NCBI RefSeq assembly: GCF_016904955.1
Contig: NZ_JADIKE010000026.1
Coordinates: 1 to 64,000 of the forward strand
From: Dyella flava
GTDB lineage: Bacteria; Pseudomonadota; Gammaproteobacteria; Xanthomonadales; Rhodanobacteraceae
Length of the DNA stretch: 64,000 nt
Reading direction: 5' to 3'
Part shown: piece after piece, positions 47,748 to 60,533 of the stretch
How the letters are laid out: each line of letters starts with the position of its first letter
How positions within the stretch are numbered: the stretch's first letter is position 1
The notes under the pieces: model-generated
Databases searched by the model: none
What the model saw: the letters and a program-made list of their open reading frames with translations, nothing else
Told to the model about the DNA's origin: nothing
Position numbers and translations under genes: made by a program

Positions 47748-49121
47748 TTACTTCGGCTGCTTTACGGGACGCTTCCAGCCTGGAAGTGTGGTCTGGCGTG
47801 CCCTTGCGATCGTGAGTTCTCCAGCCGGCGCATCCGTGGTAATCACAGAGCCTGCACCGATCGTCGAACCTGCGCCCAAGGTTACCGGCGCCACCAGGGC
47901 ACTGTTGGAACCGATGAACACGTCATCTTCGATGGTGGTGGCGAACTTGTTTACGCCGTCGTAATTGCAGGTGATGGTGCCTGCGCCCACGTTGACACCA
48001 CGTCCGATGAAGGTATCACCGAGATAACTGAGGTGGTTGGCCTTGCTGTTGTCGCCGATGTAAGCCTTCTTGGTTTCCACAAAGTTGCCGACATGCACGC
48101 CGGAAGCCAATTCGGTGCCGGGGCGCAGGCGCGCAAACGGCCCGATGGTGCACGGGCCATACGTAACAACACCTTCCAGATCGCAATGCGCATGCACAAC
48201 GGTGCCGGCCGCCAATTGCACGTCCTTCAGCCGCGTGAACGGTCCGACGCGCACATCCTCACCAAGCTGCACGTCACCATCGAGAATCACATCGACATCG
48301 ATTTCCACATCGGCAGCCGCCTTGACTTCACCGCGTACATCCAGACGGCGCGGATCGGCCAGTCGTACGCCTTGTTGAGCCAGGGCCTGTGCCGCGCGTT
48401 GGCGATAAGCATCTTCGAGTTCGGTCAGCTGCCACGGCGTGTTGGCGCCGGCGGCTTCCATCGGGTCGTCGCATTCGATGCTTTGCGCGGCGCGATTTTC
48501 CGCGCACGCCTGCTTGAAGATGTCGGTGAGGTAATACTCACCTTGCGCGTTGTTGCGATCGAGATTGGCAATCCAGCGCTTGAGCGATGCGGCCTCTGCC
48601 GCAAGAATGCCGGTATTGATCAAGTTAATGGCACGCTGCGTGTCGTCCGCATCCTTTTCTTCGACCACCGCACGTACAAAGCCGTTGCCATCACGCAGCA
48701 CGCGGCCATAGCCCTGCGGATTTACAACACGTGTGGCGAGCATGGTCAGGCCACCTTCGGTTTGCACCAGGCGCTGCAGGGTATCGGCGCGGGTGAGCGG
48801 CACATCGCCATAAAGCACCAAAACCCGGGCGTTTTCCGGCACGTTTCGCAATGCCTGGCCTACGGCGTGACCGGTGCCCAATTGTTCGGCCTGCAAGGCC
48901 CACTGCAAATCCGGCTGACCATCGAACGCCGCCAGCACCTGATCGCCGTGGAAGCCGTACACCACGTGGATCGCTGCCGGCCGTAGTGCTCTTGCGGTCG
49001 CCAGCACATGCGCCAGCAGGGGCTTGCCGGCCAGCGGCATCAATACCTTGGCCTTCTTCGATTTCATGCGCTTGCCCTCGCCAGCAGCGAGAACAATGAC
49101 GTGCAGAGGTAGCTGGCTCAT
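47748..49121 (-). CDS. glmU: Bifunctional GlmU (GlcN-1-P acetyltransferase / GlcNAc-1-P uridyltransferase)
   Basis: 457 residues, as in E. coli (456). It makes UDP-GlcNAc for peptidoglycan and LPS. The N-terminal uridyltransferase has [28 protein letters not shown] and LYGDVPL; the C-terminal half is a left-handed beta-helix of hexapeptide repeats with [20 protein letters not shown], the acetyl-transfer site, and TITCNYDG. The start at 49121 fits the family; ATG 49127 two codons upstream is possible. Confidence 0.97.
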   Translation of the reverse strand: MSQLPLHVIVLAAGEGKRMKSKKAKVLMPLAGKPLLAHVLATARALRPAAIHVVYGFHGDQVLAAFDGQPDLQWALQAEQLGTGHAVGQALRNVPENARVLVLYGDVPLTRADTLQRLVQTEGGLTMLATRVVNPQGYGRVLRDGNGFVRAVVEEKDADDTQRAINLINTGILAAEAASLKRWIANLDRNNAQGEYYLTDIFKQACAENRAAQSIECDDPMEAAGANTPWQLTELEDAYRQRAAQALAQQGVRLADPRRLDVRGEVKAAADVEIDVDVILDGDVQLGEDVRVGPFTRLKDVQLAAGTVVHAHCDLEGVVTYGPCTIGPFARLRPGTELASGVHVGNFVETKKAYIGDNSKANHLSYLGDTFIGRGVNVGAGTITCNYDGVNKFATTIEDDVFIGSNSALVAPVTLGAGSTIGAGSVITTDAPAGELTIARARQTTLPGWKRPVKQPK

Positions 49122-49490
49122 AAGCATTCACATGGGATCAATGGGCGTAAGGATACTCGTTCGTGCGGGCGCGCTAGGGGCATACGGCGGCGACGCTGGA
49201 GGCATAGCGCGGACGGTCGTGCGGGGGCATTGGCATCGTGGCTGAGCTGATCGCGCTGGATGCCAACAGGCTCGGCACTGTTCCAGCACATGTTGCCTTT
49301 TGCCATCGCGTCCGTGTTCGGCTTGTGTCTTGTGGCCGCGACGCAGCCGGCAACGAGCAAACACATGACAGCCTGAATCCGTATCGCCGGTTCATCGACC
49401 GCGCCCCCTGCCCCTTGGATGGAGATCATGGTGCCGCAGACAAAAACGCCGGCACAAGGCCGGCGTTTCGCTGTAACAGGCCAAAGCAGC
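49122..49490. other. 369-base gap between atpC and glmU
   Basis: Contains the atpC terminator (49442-49469) and the glmU upstream region. One minus-strand frame (about 49118-49376) shows a lipobox-like MCLLVAGC followed by ~80 hydrophilic residues, but it has no clear ribosome site or full signal peptide and overlaps the glmU start, so I do not call a gene. Nothing else seen. Confidence 0.4.
49442..49469 (-). terminator. Intrinsic terminator of the atp operon
   Basis: On the minus strand AAACGCCGGC pairs with GCCGGCGTTT around CTTGT and is followed by further T residues. It lies ~22 bases after the atpC stop. Confidence 0.88.
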
Positions 49491-49913
49491 TTAGTGCTTG
49501 AGGTTTTTGCGCATACGCTCCAACGCCTGCAACTGGGCCAGTGCCTGGGCCAGCTTGGCCTGGGCCTCGGCCACTTCAAGCGCATCAGTGCGATTGGCCA
49601 GCGCATCTTCGGCTTCCTTCTTGGCGCGCTGCGCAGCAGCTTCGTCAAGGTCGGCTGCGCGGGCAGCGGTATCGGCCAGTACGGTCACGACTTGCGGCTG
49701 CACTTCAAGAATGCCGCCGGAGACATAGAACTGCTGGCGCTCGCCACCCTCCAGCACCACATCAATGTGGCCCGGCTTCAGGCGGGTAATCAGCGGCGCA
49801 TGGCGGGGCGTGATGCCCAGTTCGCCCAGTTCGCCGGTGGCGACCACCATCACTGCTTCGCCATGAAAGATCTCGGCCTCGGCACTGACGATGTCGCAAC
49901 GAATGGTGCTCAT
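49491..49913 (-). CDS. atpC: ATP synthase epsilon subunit
   Basis: 140 residues, F1 central-stalk subunit that inhibits ATP hydrolysis. The N-terminal beta-barrel ([59 protein letters not shown]) is followed by the C-terminal helical hairpin ([20 protein letters not shown]). Last gene of the atp operon. Confidence 0.97.
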   Translation of the reverse strand: MSTIRCDIVSAEAEIFHGEAVMVVATGELGELGITPRHAPLITRLKPGHIDVVLEGGERQQFYVSGGILEVQPQVVTVLADTAARAADLDEAAAQRAKKEAEDALANRTDALEVAEAQAKLAQALAQLQALERMRKNLKH

Positions 49914-49964
49914 AACTCTCTCGCTTCGCCCGACGGATCGGACGGAAAGGATGGATCCATCTTC

Positions 49965-49995
49965 CCGGAGTCAACCTGCTGGCAGGTGACTCCGG
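49965..49995 (-). other. Intercistronic hairpin, atpD/atpC
   Basis: CCGGAGTC (49965-49972) pairs with GACTCCGG (49988-49995); an inner ACCTG/CAGGT helix extends it past one unpaired A, giving about 13 pairs. It lies in the 97-base gap between atpD and atpC and has no T-run. Confidence 0.7.
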
Positions 49996-50010
49996 AAGTG
50001 TGGCCGTCGA

Positions 50011-51465
<1,455 letters not shown>

Positions 51466-51525
51466 TTAAAAGTGTCTGTTTTTACTGTCAAAGCGCCGCC
51501 TGGGCGTCGCTCTTTATTTAAAAGT

Positions 51526-51633
51526 GCTGTCACGGATGGCAGCTTTTTGATTTTCCGCGATCAGGGATGATCGCCTTAACAACTTACTGCGATGGGCCAC
51601 AGCTTTTTGAGCTTCGCGGTCACGGATGACCGC
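51526..51633 (-). repeat. Three tandem hairpins with a common loop, atpG/atpD gap
   Basis: GCTGTC-ACGGAT-GGCAGC (51526-51543), GCGATC-AGGGAT-GATCGC (51557-51574) and GCGGTC-ACGGAT-GACCGC (51616-51633). The 6-base loops are nearly identical and the stem bases change in compensating pairs. AGCTTTTTGA also recurs (51541 and 51601). The pattern points to a conserved RNA structure or short repeat between atpG and atpD. Confidence 0.7.
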
Positions 51634-51635
51634 AC

Positions 51636-52568
51636 TCACACCGCTGCCGCGCCACCGACGATTTCGGAAATTTCCTGGGTAATCGCCGCCTGACGCGCTT
51701 TGTTGTAGCTCAGCGTCAGCTCGCCGATGACCTTGCTGGCGTTATCGGACGCCGACTTCATGGCCACCATGCGCGCCGCATGTTCGCTGGCGAGGTTTTC
51801 CAGCACGCCCTGGTACACCACCGATTCGATGTAACGCCCAAGCACGTGCTCCAGCACGGTCGGTGCATCAGGCTCATAGATGTAATCCCAATCGTGGGAC
51901 TGCTCCACCTTCAGCCCGGCAACCGGCCAGCTCGGCGTACCGGCTCCCTGCTGTCCTTCGGCCGCTTCCATTTCTGCAGCAACCACCGGCAGCGGCAGCA
52001 GGGCATCGATGGAGGGACGCTGCGTCATGGTGTTGACGAAGTCGTTGTAGGCAAGGAACACGCGGTCCAGCTGGCCTTCGTTGTACGCATCCAGCACGAC
52101 CTTGATGACGCCGATGAGCTGTTCGACTTTCGGACGCTCACCGAGGTGCGAGGTGCTGCCGATCAGGTTGACACCCTTGATGCGGCGGAAGAACTGCACA
52201 GCCTTCTGGCCGATCGCCACCACGTCGACCTGCACACCCTTGTCCTGCCACTCGCGTACTGCAGGCAGCAGACGGCGGAACAAGTTGGAATTGAGGCCGC
52301 CGCACAGGCCGCGGTCGGTGGTGACCACGACGTAGCACACGCGCGCGACCTCTTCCCGCTCGACCAGAAACGGATGCTTGAACTCCGTGCTGGCGTGCGC
52401 GATGTGCGCAACGAGCCTGCGCATGGTGCGCGCATAGGGACGCGAGGCCTTCATCAGGTCCTGCGCTTTGCGAATCTTGGAGGCCGAGACCATTTCGAGC
52501 GCACGCGTCACCTTGCGCATGTTCTGCGTGCTCTTGATCTTGGTTTTAATTTCGCGTCCGCTTGCCAC
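51636..52568 (-). CDS. atpG: ATP synthase gamma subunit
   Basis: 310 residues, the rotating central shaft. N-terminal helix [47 protein letters not shown], and C-terminal helix [20 protein letters not shown] are canonical. It is longer than the usual ~287-291; the extra residues lie around 205-235, in an Ala/Glu/Gly/Pro-rich surface loop ([20 protein letters not shown]). GTG start with GAGG 6 bases upstream. Confidence 0.97.
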   Translation of the reverse strand: MASGREIKTKIKSTQNMRKVTRALEMVSASKIRKAQDLMKASRPYARTMRRLVAHIAHASTEFKHPFLVEREEVARVCYVVVTTDRGLCGGLNSNLFRRLLPAVREWQDKGVQVDVVAIGQKAVQFFRRIKGVNLIGSTSHLGERPKVEQLIGVIKVVLDAYNEGQLDRVFLAYNDFVNTMTQRPSIDALLPLPVVAAEMEAAEGQQGAGTPSWPVAGLKVEQSHDWDYIYEPDAPTVLEHVLGRYIESVVYQGVLENLASEHAARMVAMKSASDNASKVIGELTLSYNKARQAAITQEISEIVGGAAAV

Positions 52569-52621
52569 GTTTGCCTCAACCTGTGGGGTCTATGCCGATT
52601 CGGTAAGTCGACCGGCGTGCG

Positions 52622-52650
52622 GTGCAGTCATTCGTCTCGAACGACTGCAC
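52622..52650 (-). other. Intercistronic hairpin, atpA/atpG
   Basis: GTGCAGTC (52622-52629) pairs with GACTGCAC (52643-52650) and the helix continues inward to about 13 pairs with one G-U on the minus strand, loop of 3. It lies in the 94-base gap after the atpA stop; no T-run. Confidence 0.7.
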
Positions 52651-52662
52651 ACCCTTTGTTTC

Positions 52663-54213
<1,551 letters not shown>

Positions 54214-54237
54214 GGTCGTTATCCTAGATGTGTATGC

Positions 54238-54774
54238 TTATTGCGCGAGGGCGCTGGCCAGGCGTTCCAGGCGACCACGGGCGGAGCCGTCGATCACCTC
54301 GCTACCGGTATCGATCACCACACCACCGAGCAGCGAAGGATCGACCTGGGTTTCCAGTTCGATCTCGCGCTTGAAGCGGCGCTTGAGCGATTCCTTGAGC
54401 TGTTCAACCTGCGCAGCATCCAGAGCCATCGCGCTGGTGACCTTCACCAACAGCTGCGACTCGGCTTCACGCTTATAGGTTTCATAGAGCGCACCCACTT
54501 CCGGCAGCAGCGTCATGCGGCGCTTTTCAGCCAGCTCCCCGAGGAACTTGCCGAACGCGCCGTCGGCCTTGTCACCGTTGGGCAGGTGCAGTGCAACCAG
54601 CTGCGCCGGCTGCACACGCGGATCAGTGCTCAGCGCGGTCACACGCGGATCCTTCGCCACTTCCGCAGCGAAAGCCAGCGCCTGCGACCAGGCGGAGAGT
54701 GCGCCATCCACCTGCGCCAACTCGAAAGCGGCGCGGGCGTAGGGGCGAGCGAGCGTGATTGCCTGGGCTGCCAT
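54238..54774 (-). CDS. atpH: ATP synthase delta subunit
   Basis: 178 residues, peripheral-stalk OSCP/delta subunit joining F1 to the b dimer. N-terminal six-helix bundle (ITLARPYARAAFELAQ) and C-terminal domain with the family signature GGVVIDTGSEVIDGSARGRL. Starts 3 bases after the atpF stop, so translationally linked. Confidence 0.97.
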   Translation of the reverse strand: MAAQAITLARPYARAAFELAQVDGALSAWSQALAFAAEVAKDPRVTALSTDPRVQPAQLVALHLPNGDKADGAFGKFLGELAEKRRMTLLPEVGALYETYKREAESQLLVKVTSAMALDAAQVEQLKESLKRRFKREIELETQVDPSLLGGVVIDTGSEVIDGSARGRLERLASALAQ

Positions 54775-54777
54775 GGA

Positions 54778-55248
54778 TCAGATCTCGGCGGCAAGCTGGT
54801 CGAGCAACGCCCTGTGCGCTGCGGCGTCGATCTCGCGCTGCACGATCTTCGATGCACCCTGAACAGCCAGGGCACCGACGCGCTCACGCAGATCTTCGCG
54901 GGCACGCTGCGCCATCGAAGCGATATCGTCCTGCGCAGCCGCCTTCAGGCGGTTGATCTCGGACACCGCATCAGCACGGGCCTTGTCCAGAATCTGGTTG
55001 GCCTGTTGCTGGGCGCGGTCGATGATTTCGGCAGCCTGCTGGCGAGCCTGCTTGATCTCGGCCGCCACTTTATTGTCGGCGTCCTTCAGCTCGGCATGCG
55101 CACGCTCGGCGGCATTGAGGCCCTCAGCGATTTTCAGCTGGCGCTCTTCGATGGCCTTGGTGATGTGCGGCCAAATGAAGTGGACGCAGAACCAGATCAG
55201 GATGGCGAATGCGATCATTTCGCCGATCAAGGTCGCGTTGAATTCCAT
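54778..55248 (-). CDS. atpF: ATP synthase b subunit
   Basis: 156 residues, identical in length to E. coli AtpF. One N-terminal membrane helix ([21 protein letters not shown]) and a long charged helix ([20 protein letters not shown] onward) forming the peripheral stalk dimer. The b/atpE gap of 91 bases contains a hairpin. Confidence 0.97.
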   Translation of the reverse strand: MEFNATLIGEMIAFAILIWFCVHFIWPHITKAIEERQLKIAEGLNAAERAHAELKDADNKVAAEIKQARQQAAEIIDRAQQQANQILDKARADAVSEINRLKAAAQDDIASMAQRAREDLRERVGALAVQGASKIVQREIDAAAHRALLDQLAAEI

Positions 55249-55284
55249 CGCTGCGTTACCTGTAAAAAATGTCTATTGCTACAA

Positions 55285-55314
55285 GGATGCGATCGCAAGT
55301 TCGCGACCGCATCC
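55285..55314 (-). other. Intercistronic hairpin, atpE/atpF
   Basis: GGATGCGATCGC (55285-55296) pairs with GCGACCGCATCC (55303-55314) over 12 positions, the single mismatch being a G-U pair in the minus-strand RNA. It lies 26 bases after the atpE stop, where an RNA stabiliser would favour high c-subunit output. Confidence 0.7.
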
Positions 55315-55339
55315 GGAAGTGAAACACCCGAACGGCTGA

Positions 55340-56477
<1,138 letters not shown>

Positions 56478-56879
56478 TTAACCCTTGAATCTGAACGCCA
56501 GCAGATTAACCGCATAAGCCACCACCAGCCCCGTGATGGCGGCTAGCGGCGGCAATTTGTATTGAAACATGATCGCGATCATCCCCCCGATGATCACCAT
56601 CCACTTCAGGATCATGCCCGTCAGGAAGCGTCCCAGTGCCATACCGGCCCCGCTCACCTGACCGAAGACCCTCACGGAAAGCAGCGCGGTACCCAACGCC
56701 ACGATCACCGCCCCCGCCGCTGCCGCTATCGCTTCACGACGTCCCGACATCGCAAAAACGAGGCCCACGATAACCGCCGCGATTAGCTGCCATAGCAGCA
56801 ATCGCAGGGCGAGACGTCGGCCGGAAGCAAGACTGTTGAGCACGTGAGGTTCCCGCGGTTTTTCGCACCAGGCATTCAT
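56478..56879 (-). CDS. atpI: ATP synthase protein I
   Basis: 133 residues with four membrane helices (ALRLLLWQLIAAVIVGLVFAM, AAAAGAVIVALGTALLSV, ILKWMVIIGGMIAIMFQYKL, LAAITGLVVAYAVNLLAF). UncI/AtpI is an assembly helper for the c-ring or Mg2+ uptake and begins the operon as usual. The start is uncertain: ATG 56879, or an internal GTG about 14 codons later with GGGA upstream. Confidence 0.85.
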   Translation of the reverse strand: MNAWCEKPREPHVLNSLASGRRLALRLLLWQLIAAVIVGLVFAMSGRREAIAAAAGAVIVALGTALLSVRVFGQVSGAGMALGRFLTGMILKWMVIIGGMIAIMFQYKLPPLAAITGLVVAYAVNLLAFRFKG

Positions 56880-56985
56880 CACGCCACGGGTCACGATCCA
56901 ATCCGGAAAAGTATATCAGCGTGACTTTTTACCCATCAAGCTGACAAAGCTGCGACACGGAGCCTCACGGGGGCCCTGCGGACAA

Positions 56986-57012
56986 GAAAAGGCCGGACAC
57001 AGGGGTCCGGCC
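56986..57012 (-). terminator. Intrinsic terminator after the phasin gene
   Basis: On the minus strand GGCCGGAC (57012-57005) pairs with GTCCGGCC (56998-56991) and is followed by TTTT. It lies ~45 bases beyond the phasin stop and ahead of atpI, isolating the atp operon. Confidence 0.88.
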
Positions 57013-57055
57013 CAAGGGCATATCGCAAGGGGAGTCGCGATACGCGGGAAGGTGA

Positions 57056-57457
57056 TTACTTCGCAGCAGCGGCGGCGGCAGCCTTCTTGATCGCAGCGAC
57101 CGGAGCGGCCACGGCTTCGTTGGCGGCCTTCTGCTGTTCCTGCAGGAGCGCATTGAGGGATTCGGCGGTCTTCTGTGCCACGGCGACCACTTCCTTGGTC
57201 ACGGACACGGCGTTTTCAGCCTGCTCGCGGCTCAGCGAGGTGCCCTTTTCCCACAGGCCGCGCAGGGCTTCGACGTCACGCACTTCAGCAGCTTGCGCGA
57301 TGAAGTCGGCGGTGGCCTGAGCCTGCTTTTCGAGGGCAGCCAGCTGCAGTTCGGCAACCTGCTCCAGACCCTTGATGGTCAGGGAGTGCGCCTTGAACGC
57401 GTTGTCGGACAGCTGCTTGGCGTAAGCAAAAATCTGGGTATTCAGTTGCTGCGTCAT
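57056..57457 (-). CDS. Phasin family protein
   Basis: 133 residues, almost entirely helical, with the phasin_2 pattern: NTQIFAYAKQLSDNAFKAHSLTIKGLEQVAELQLAALEKQ, then a central DVEALRGLWEKG and an Ala/Lys-rich tail (AAIKKAAAAAAAK). Phasins coat polyhydroxyalkanoate granules; no PHA synthesis genes are in the window, so a carbon-storage role is by family only. GAGGGAC ribosome site before ATG 57457. It has its own terminator; the 165-base AT-rich upstream gap (57458-57622) probably holds its promoter. Confidence 0.85.
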   Translation of the reverse strand: MTQQLNTQIFAYAKQLSDNAFKAHSLTIKGLEQVAELQLAALEKQAQATADFIAQAAEVRDVEALRGLWEKGTSLSREQAENAVSVTKEVVAVAQKTAESLNALLQEQQKAANEAVAAPVAAIKKAAAAAAAK

Positions 57458-57622
57458 GGTTTTGTCCCTCAAGCGGGAGTAAGGAGAGTGGAATGAATCC
57501 TAGCAAGGTCTTTTGTGCGGTGCAATATCTTTTTTGTTAAGAAACCGATATGTCACAAAATGTTCAATAAACACAAACCGTTAGTGACAAATCAATTTAT
57601 TTTGCGCCGCGTCAAAATTATG

Positions 57623-57985
57623 TCAAAAGCTGTCCCGGGTGCAGGCCGCGCCTGAGGTACAGGTTTCGTGCACTACCACTTTGTCCAGGCCAGGCAGGAC
57701 TGGCTCCAGATGACGCCAGATCCAGCGCGCCAACATCTCGCTGGTCGGGTTTTCGAGCCCCTCGATCTCGTTGAGATAGTGGTGGTCCAACCGCTCGTAG
57801 AGCGGTGCGAAGGCGGCTTTGACGTCGGCGAAATCCATTACCCAGCCGAGCTTCGGATCGGGCTCACCGCGCAGGTGAATCTCGACGCGAAACGAATGAC
57901 CGTGCAAGCGCGCGCACTTGTGCCCTTCAGGCACGTTCGGCAGACGGTGTGCTGCCTCAATCTGGAAAACTTTGAAGATATGCAT
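57623..57985 (-). CDS. queD: 6-carboxy-tetrahydropterin synthase
   Basis: 120 residues, the length of E. coli QueD (121). It converts dihydroneopterin triphosphate to 6-carboxytetrahydropterin for queuosine synthesis. Zinc ligands His13, His28 and His30 and catalytic Cys24 are visible in [34 protein letters not shown] and [11 protein letters not shown] complete the fold. A pterin-synthase-like alternative is less likely given the Cys. Confidence 0.93.
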   Translation of the reverse strand: MHIFKVFQIEAAHRLPNVPEGHKCARLHGHSFRVEIHLRGEPDPKLGWVMDFADVKAAFAPLYERLDHHYLNEIEGLENPTSEMLARWIWRHLEPVLPGLDKVVVHETCTSGAACTRDSF

Positions 57986-58034
57986 GGCGACATTCTACCG
58001 CCGTGCCTTGCCGCGCCGCAGCGAAGCTACAAGT

Positions 58035-59474
58035 TCAGCCGTCACCGTTCCGTGCGATGGATCGCCAATGATGATCAGGATCCAGCAATCGCGCTTGCGT
58101 TTCCGGCCCTTCCGAACCGGACGGATAAAAATCCGGCGTTCCCTTCTCCCACGCTTCCAATACAGGCGTGAGTACTTTCCACGCCCACTCCACCTCGTCG
58201 AAGCGCAGGAAGTTCGAGCGATCGCCACCAAGCGCATCCATTAGCAGTTGCTCGTAAGCAGAAAACTCACGATCGTTTGGCGTGGCGTACGGCGCCGCCA
58301 ACGTCACCGGACGTCCTGCCAGCTTCACGCCCGGCTGTTTGGCAGTGACCAGCAGATCCATGCATTCGATGGGACGAATGCGGAAGATCATCCAGTTGTT
58401 GCCCGCATGCACAGCATGCGGAATCGGCCCCGGCACTTCGCGAAACTGCACCGCGATTTCCGAGTAATTACTGGCCAGACGCTTGCCACTGCGCAGATAA
58501 AACGGCACGCCACGCCAGCGCCAGTTATCAACTTCCAGACGCAGGGCGGCAAAGGTCTCCGTATCCGAGCCGCGCTTGATGCCAGGCTCACTGCGATAAC
58601 CGACAAGTTTCTTGCGTCCGAGCGTGCCTGCGCGATATTGCCCGCGTACCGCATGCTGGTTAACGGTCTTGGCAGTGATGGGCACCACCGAACGCAAAAC
58701 TTCCACCTTGTGGTCGCGCAGCACTTCGGCATCCCAGCTCGACGGCGGCTCCATCGCAGTAAGACTGAACAACTGCATCAGATGGTTTTGCAGCATGTCA
58801 CGCAAAGCACCCGCCTTGTCGTAGTACGCCGCACGCTGTTCTACGCCCAAGGTTTCCGCATAAGTGATCTGCACCTGCGCAATGTGCTGCGTATTCCAGA
58901 TCGGCTCGAGAAAGCGGTTGGCAAAGCGGAACACCATCAGGTTCTGCGTGGTTTCCTTGCCGAGGAAGTGATCGATGCGCAGGATCTGCTCTTCCTCCCA
59001 GTGTGTGTGCATCTGCTCGCGCAGCGCCTCGGCCGAGGCCAGATCGGTGCCGAAGGGCTTTTCCACCACCAGGCGTCGCCATCCACCTCGCGGACTGTTC
59101 GAAAAACCCGCCTCGCCCAGTGCCGTCGCGGCCATGCCGAACAGCGGCGGCGGCAACGCAAGGTAGAACATGCTCGCCGGGCTTAGCTTGTCCTTGAGCG
59201 CAGCAAGCTGATCGGCCTGCAATTCACCGCCTACGTAATCCAGCTGGCGACGAAAACGGTTCCACTGCGCCGGCTTGAAGTCCGGCGCAAACGCCTGCAG
59301 CGCTTTATGGATATGCCGTTCGAAATACTCACGACTCCACGCTTCCTTGGCATAGCCGACAATGCGCAGACCTGGCGTCAGACCCAACGCATGCAGGCGA
59401 TAGAGCGCCGGCATCAACAAACGCTGGGTGAGATCACCGCTGGCGCCCAGAATCACAAGCGTGGTGGCAGTCAT
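58035..59474 (-). CDS. zwf: Glucose-6-phosphate 1-dehydrogenase
   Basis: 479 residues. It oxidises glucose-6-phosphate with NADP+ (or NAD+) at the head of the oxidative pentose-phosphate and Entner-Doudoroff routes. N-terminal Rossmann VILGASGDLTQRLLMPALY and the signature RIDHFLGKETTQNL are intact; YLRSGKRLASNYSEI is substrate-proximal. Last gene of the tal-pgi/ppgK-gnd-zwf operon, 3 bases after gnd. No 6-phosphogluconolactonase gene follows within the window. Confidence 0.96.
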   Translation of the reverse strand: MTATTLVILGASGDLTQRLLMPALYRLHALGLTPGLRIVGYAKEAWSREYFERHIHKALQAFAPDFKPAQWNRFRRQLDYVGGELQADQLAALKDKLSPASMFYLALPPPLFGMAATALGEAGFSNSPRGGWRRLVVEKPFGTDLASAEALREQMHTHWEEEQILRIDHFLGKETTQNLMVFRFANRFLEPIWNTQHIAQVQITYAETLGVEQRAAYYDKAGALRDMLQNHLMQLFSLTAMEPPSSWDAEVLRDHKVEVLRSVVPITAKTVNQHAVRGQYRAGTLGRKKLVGYRSEPGIKRGSDTETFAALRLEVDNWRWRGVPFYLRSGKRLASNYSEIAVQFREVPGPIPHAVHAGNNWMIFRIRPIECMDLLVTAKQPGVKLAGRPVTLAAPYATPNDREFSAYEQLLMDALGGDRSNFLRFDEVEWAWKVLTPVLEAWEKGTPDFYPSGSEGPETQARLLDPDHHWRSIARNGDG

Positions 59475-59477
59475 GGA

Positions 59478-60533
59478 TCAATCCTTGTTGCCGGTCTTGA
59501 TTTCGTGGTGTCCACCAAATGCATGACGCATCGCGGACATCACCTTGTTCGCATACAGCTCGTTGCCTTGCGAGGTGAAACGCCCGAACAGCGCCGCGGT
59601 AAGTACCGGCACCGGCACCCCTTCATCGATTGCAGCCTGTGCCGTCCAGCGGCCTTCACCGGAGTCAGAAACACGGCCGGTGTAATCCTTCAGAGATGGA
59701 TCGCGGCTTAGCTCGGACGCGGTGAGATCGAGCAGCCATGAACCCACTACGCTGCCGCGCCGCCACAGTTCCACGATGTCGCCGACCGGGAAGTCGTACT
59801 GATAACGCTCCGGATGCTCAAGCGGCGACGTCTCCGCATCGGCACTGCGCTTCTGCTTGCCGGCATTGGCGTTCTTCAGCACGTTGAGGCCTTCGGCATA
59901 CGCCGCCATCAGGCCGTACTCGATGCCGTTGTGAACCATCTTCACGAAATGGCCCGCGCCACTGGGACCGCAATACAGATAACCCTTTTCAGCGGGTGTT
60001 GGATCACCGCTACGACCTTCGCTGCGCGGCGCCGCCTCGAAGCCCGGCGCCAACGCGGCAAAGGCCGGCTCGAGTCGCTTGAAGGCCTGTTCGGGGCCGC
60101 CGATCATCTGGCAATAACCACGTTCGCGCCCCCAAACGCCGCCGCTGACGCCGACGTCGACGTACATGATCTGATGCTTGCCCAGCTCGGCGGCGCGACG
60201 CAGGTCTTCCACATAATGCGAATTACCGCCATCAATGATGGTGTCGCCGGCAGACAACAGTGGCACCAGCTGATCGAGCACGGCGTCGACCACCGCCGTC
60301 GGCAGCATCAACCATACGGCACGTGGACCTTCGAGCTTGTCGGCCAGATCCTGAATGGATTGGGCTGCCGTTGCGCCGTAGCCGGCGGCCTCCTTGCGTG
60401 CATCGAGGTTGGTATCAAACACCACGCAATCGATACCGGCCTGCTGCATGCGGCGAACCATGTTCAGCCCCATGCGCCCCAGACCGACAAAGCCCAGCTG
60501 CAGTTTTTCTGCCTGTGCTTTTCCTGCACTCAT
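59478..60533 (-). CDS. gnd: 6-phosphogluconate dehydrogenase, short (YqeC/GndA-like) type
   Basis: 351 residues, well below the ~470 of E. coli Gnd; it matches the short decarboxylating class, several members of which use NAD+. [21 protein letters not shown] (NAD(P) fold), [33 protein letters not shown] and the catalytic [17 protein letters not shown] are in order. The loop after the first strand ends in DTNLDAR, with Asp where NADP-specific enzymes have Asn-Arg-type residues, which favours NAD+. The ATG overlaps the stop of the pgi/ppgK gene (ATGA). Confidence 0.93.
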   Translation of the reverse strand: MSAGKAQAEKLQLGFVGLGRMGLNMVRRMQQAGIDCVVFDTNLDARKEAAGYGATAAQSIQDLADKLEGPRAVWLMLPTAVVDAVLDQLVPLLSAGDTIIDGGNSHYVEDLRRAAELGKHQIMYVDVGVSGGVWGRERGYCQMIGGPEQAFKRLEPAFAALAPGFEAAPRSEGRSGDPTPAEKGYLYCGPSGAGHFVKMVHNGIEYGLMAAYAEGLNVLKNANAGKQKRSADAETSPLEHPERYQYDFPVGDIVELWRRGSVVGSWLLDLTASELSRDPSLKDYTGRVSDSGEGRWTAQAAIDEGVPVPVLTAALFGRFTSQGNELYANKVMSAMRHAFGGHHEIKTGNKD

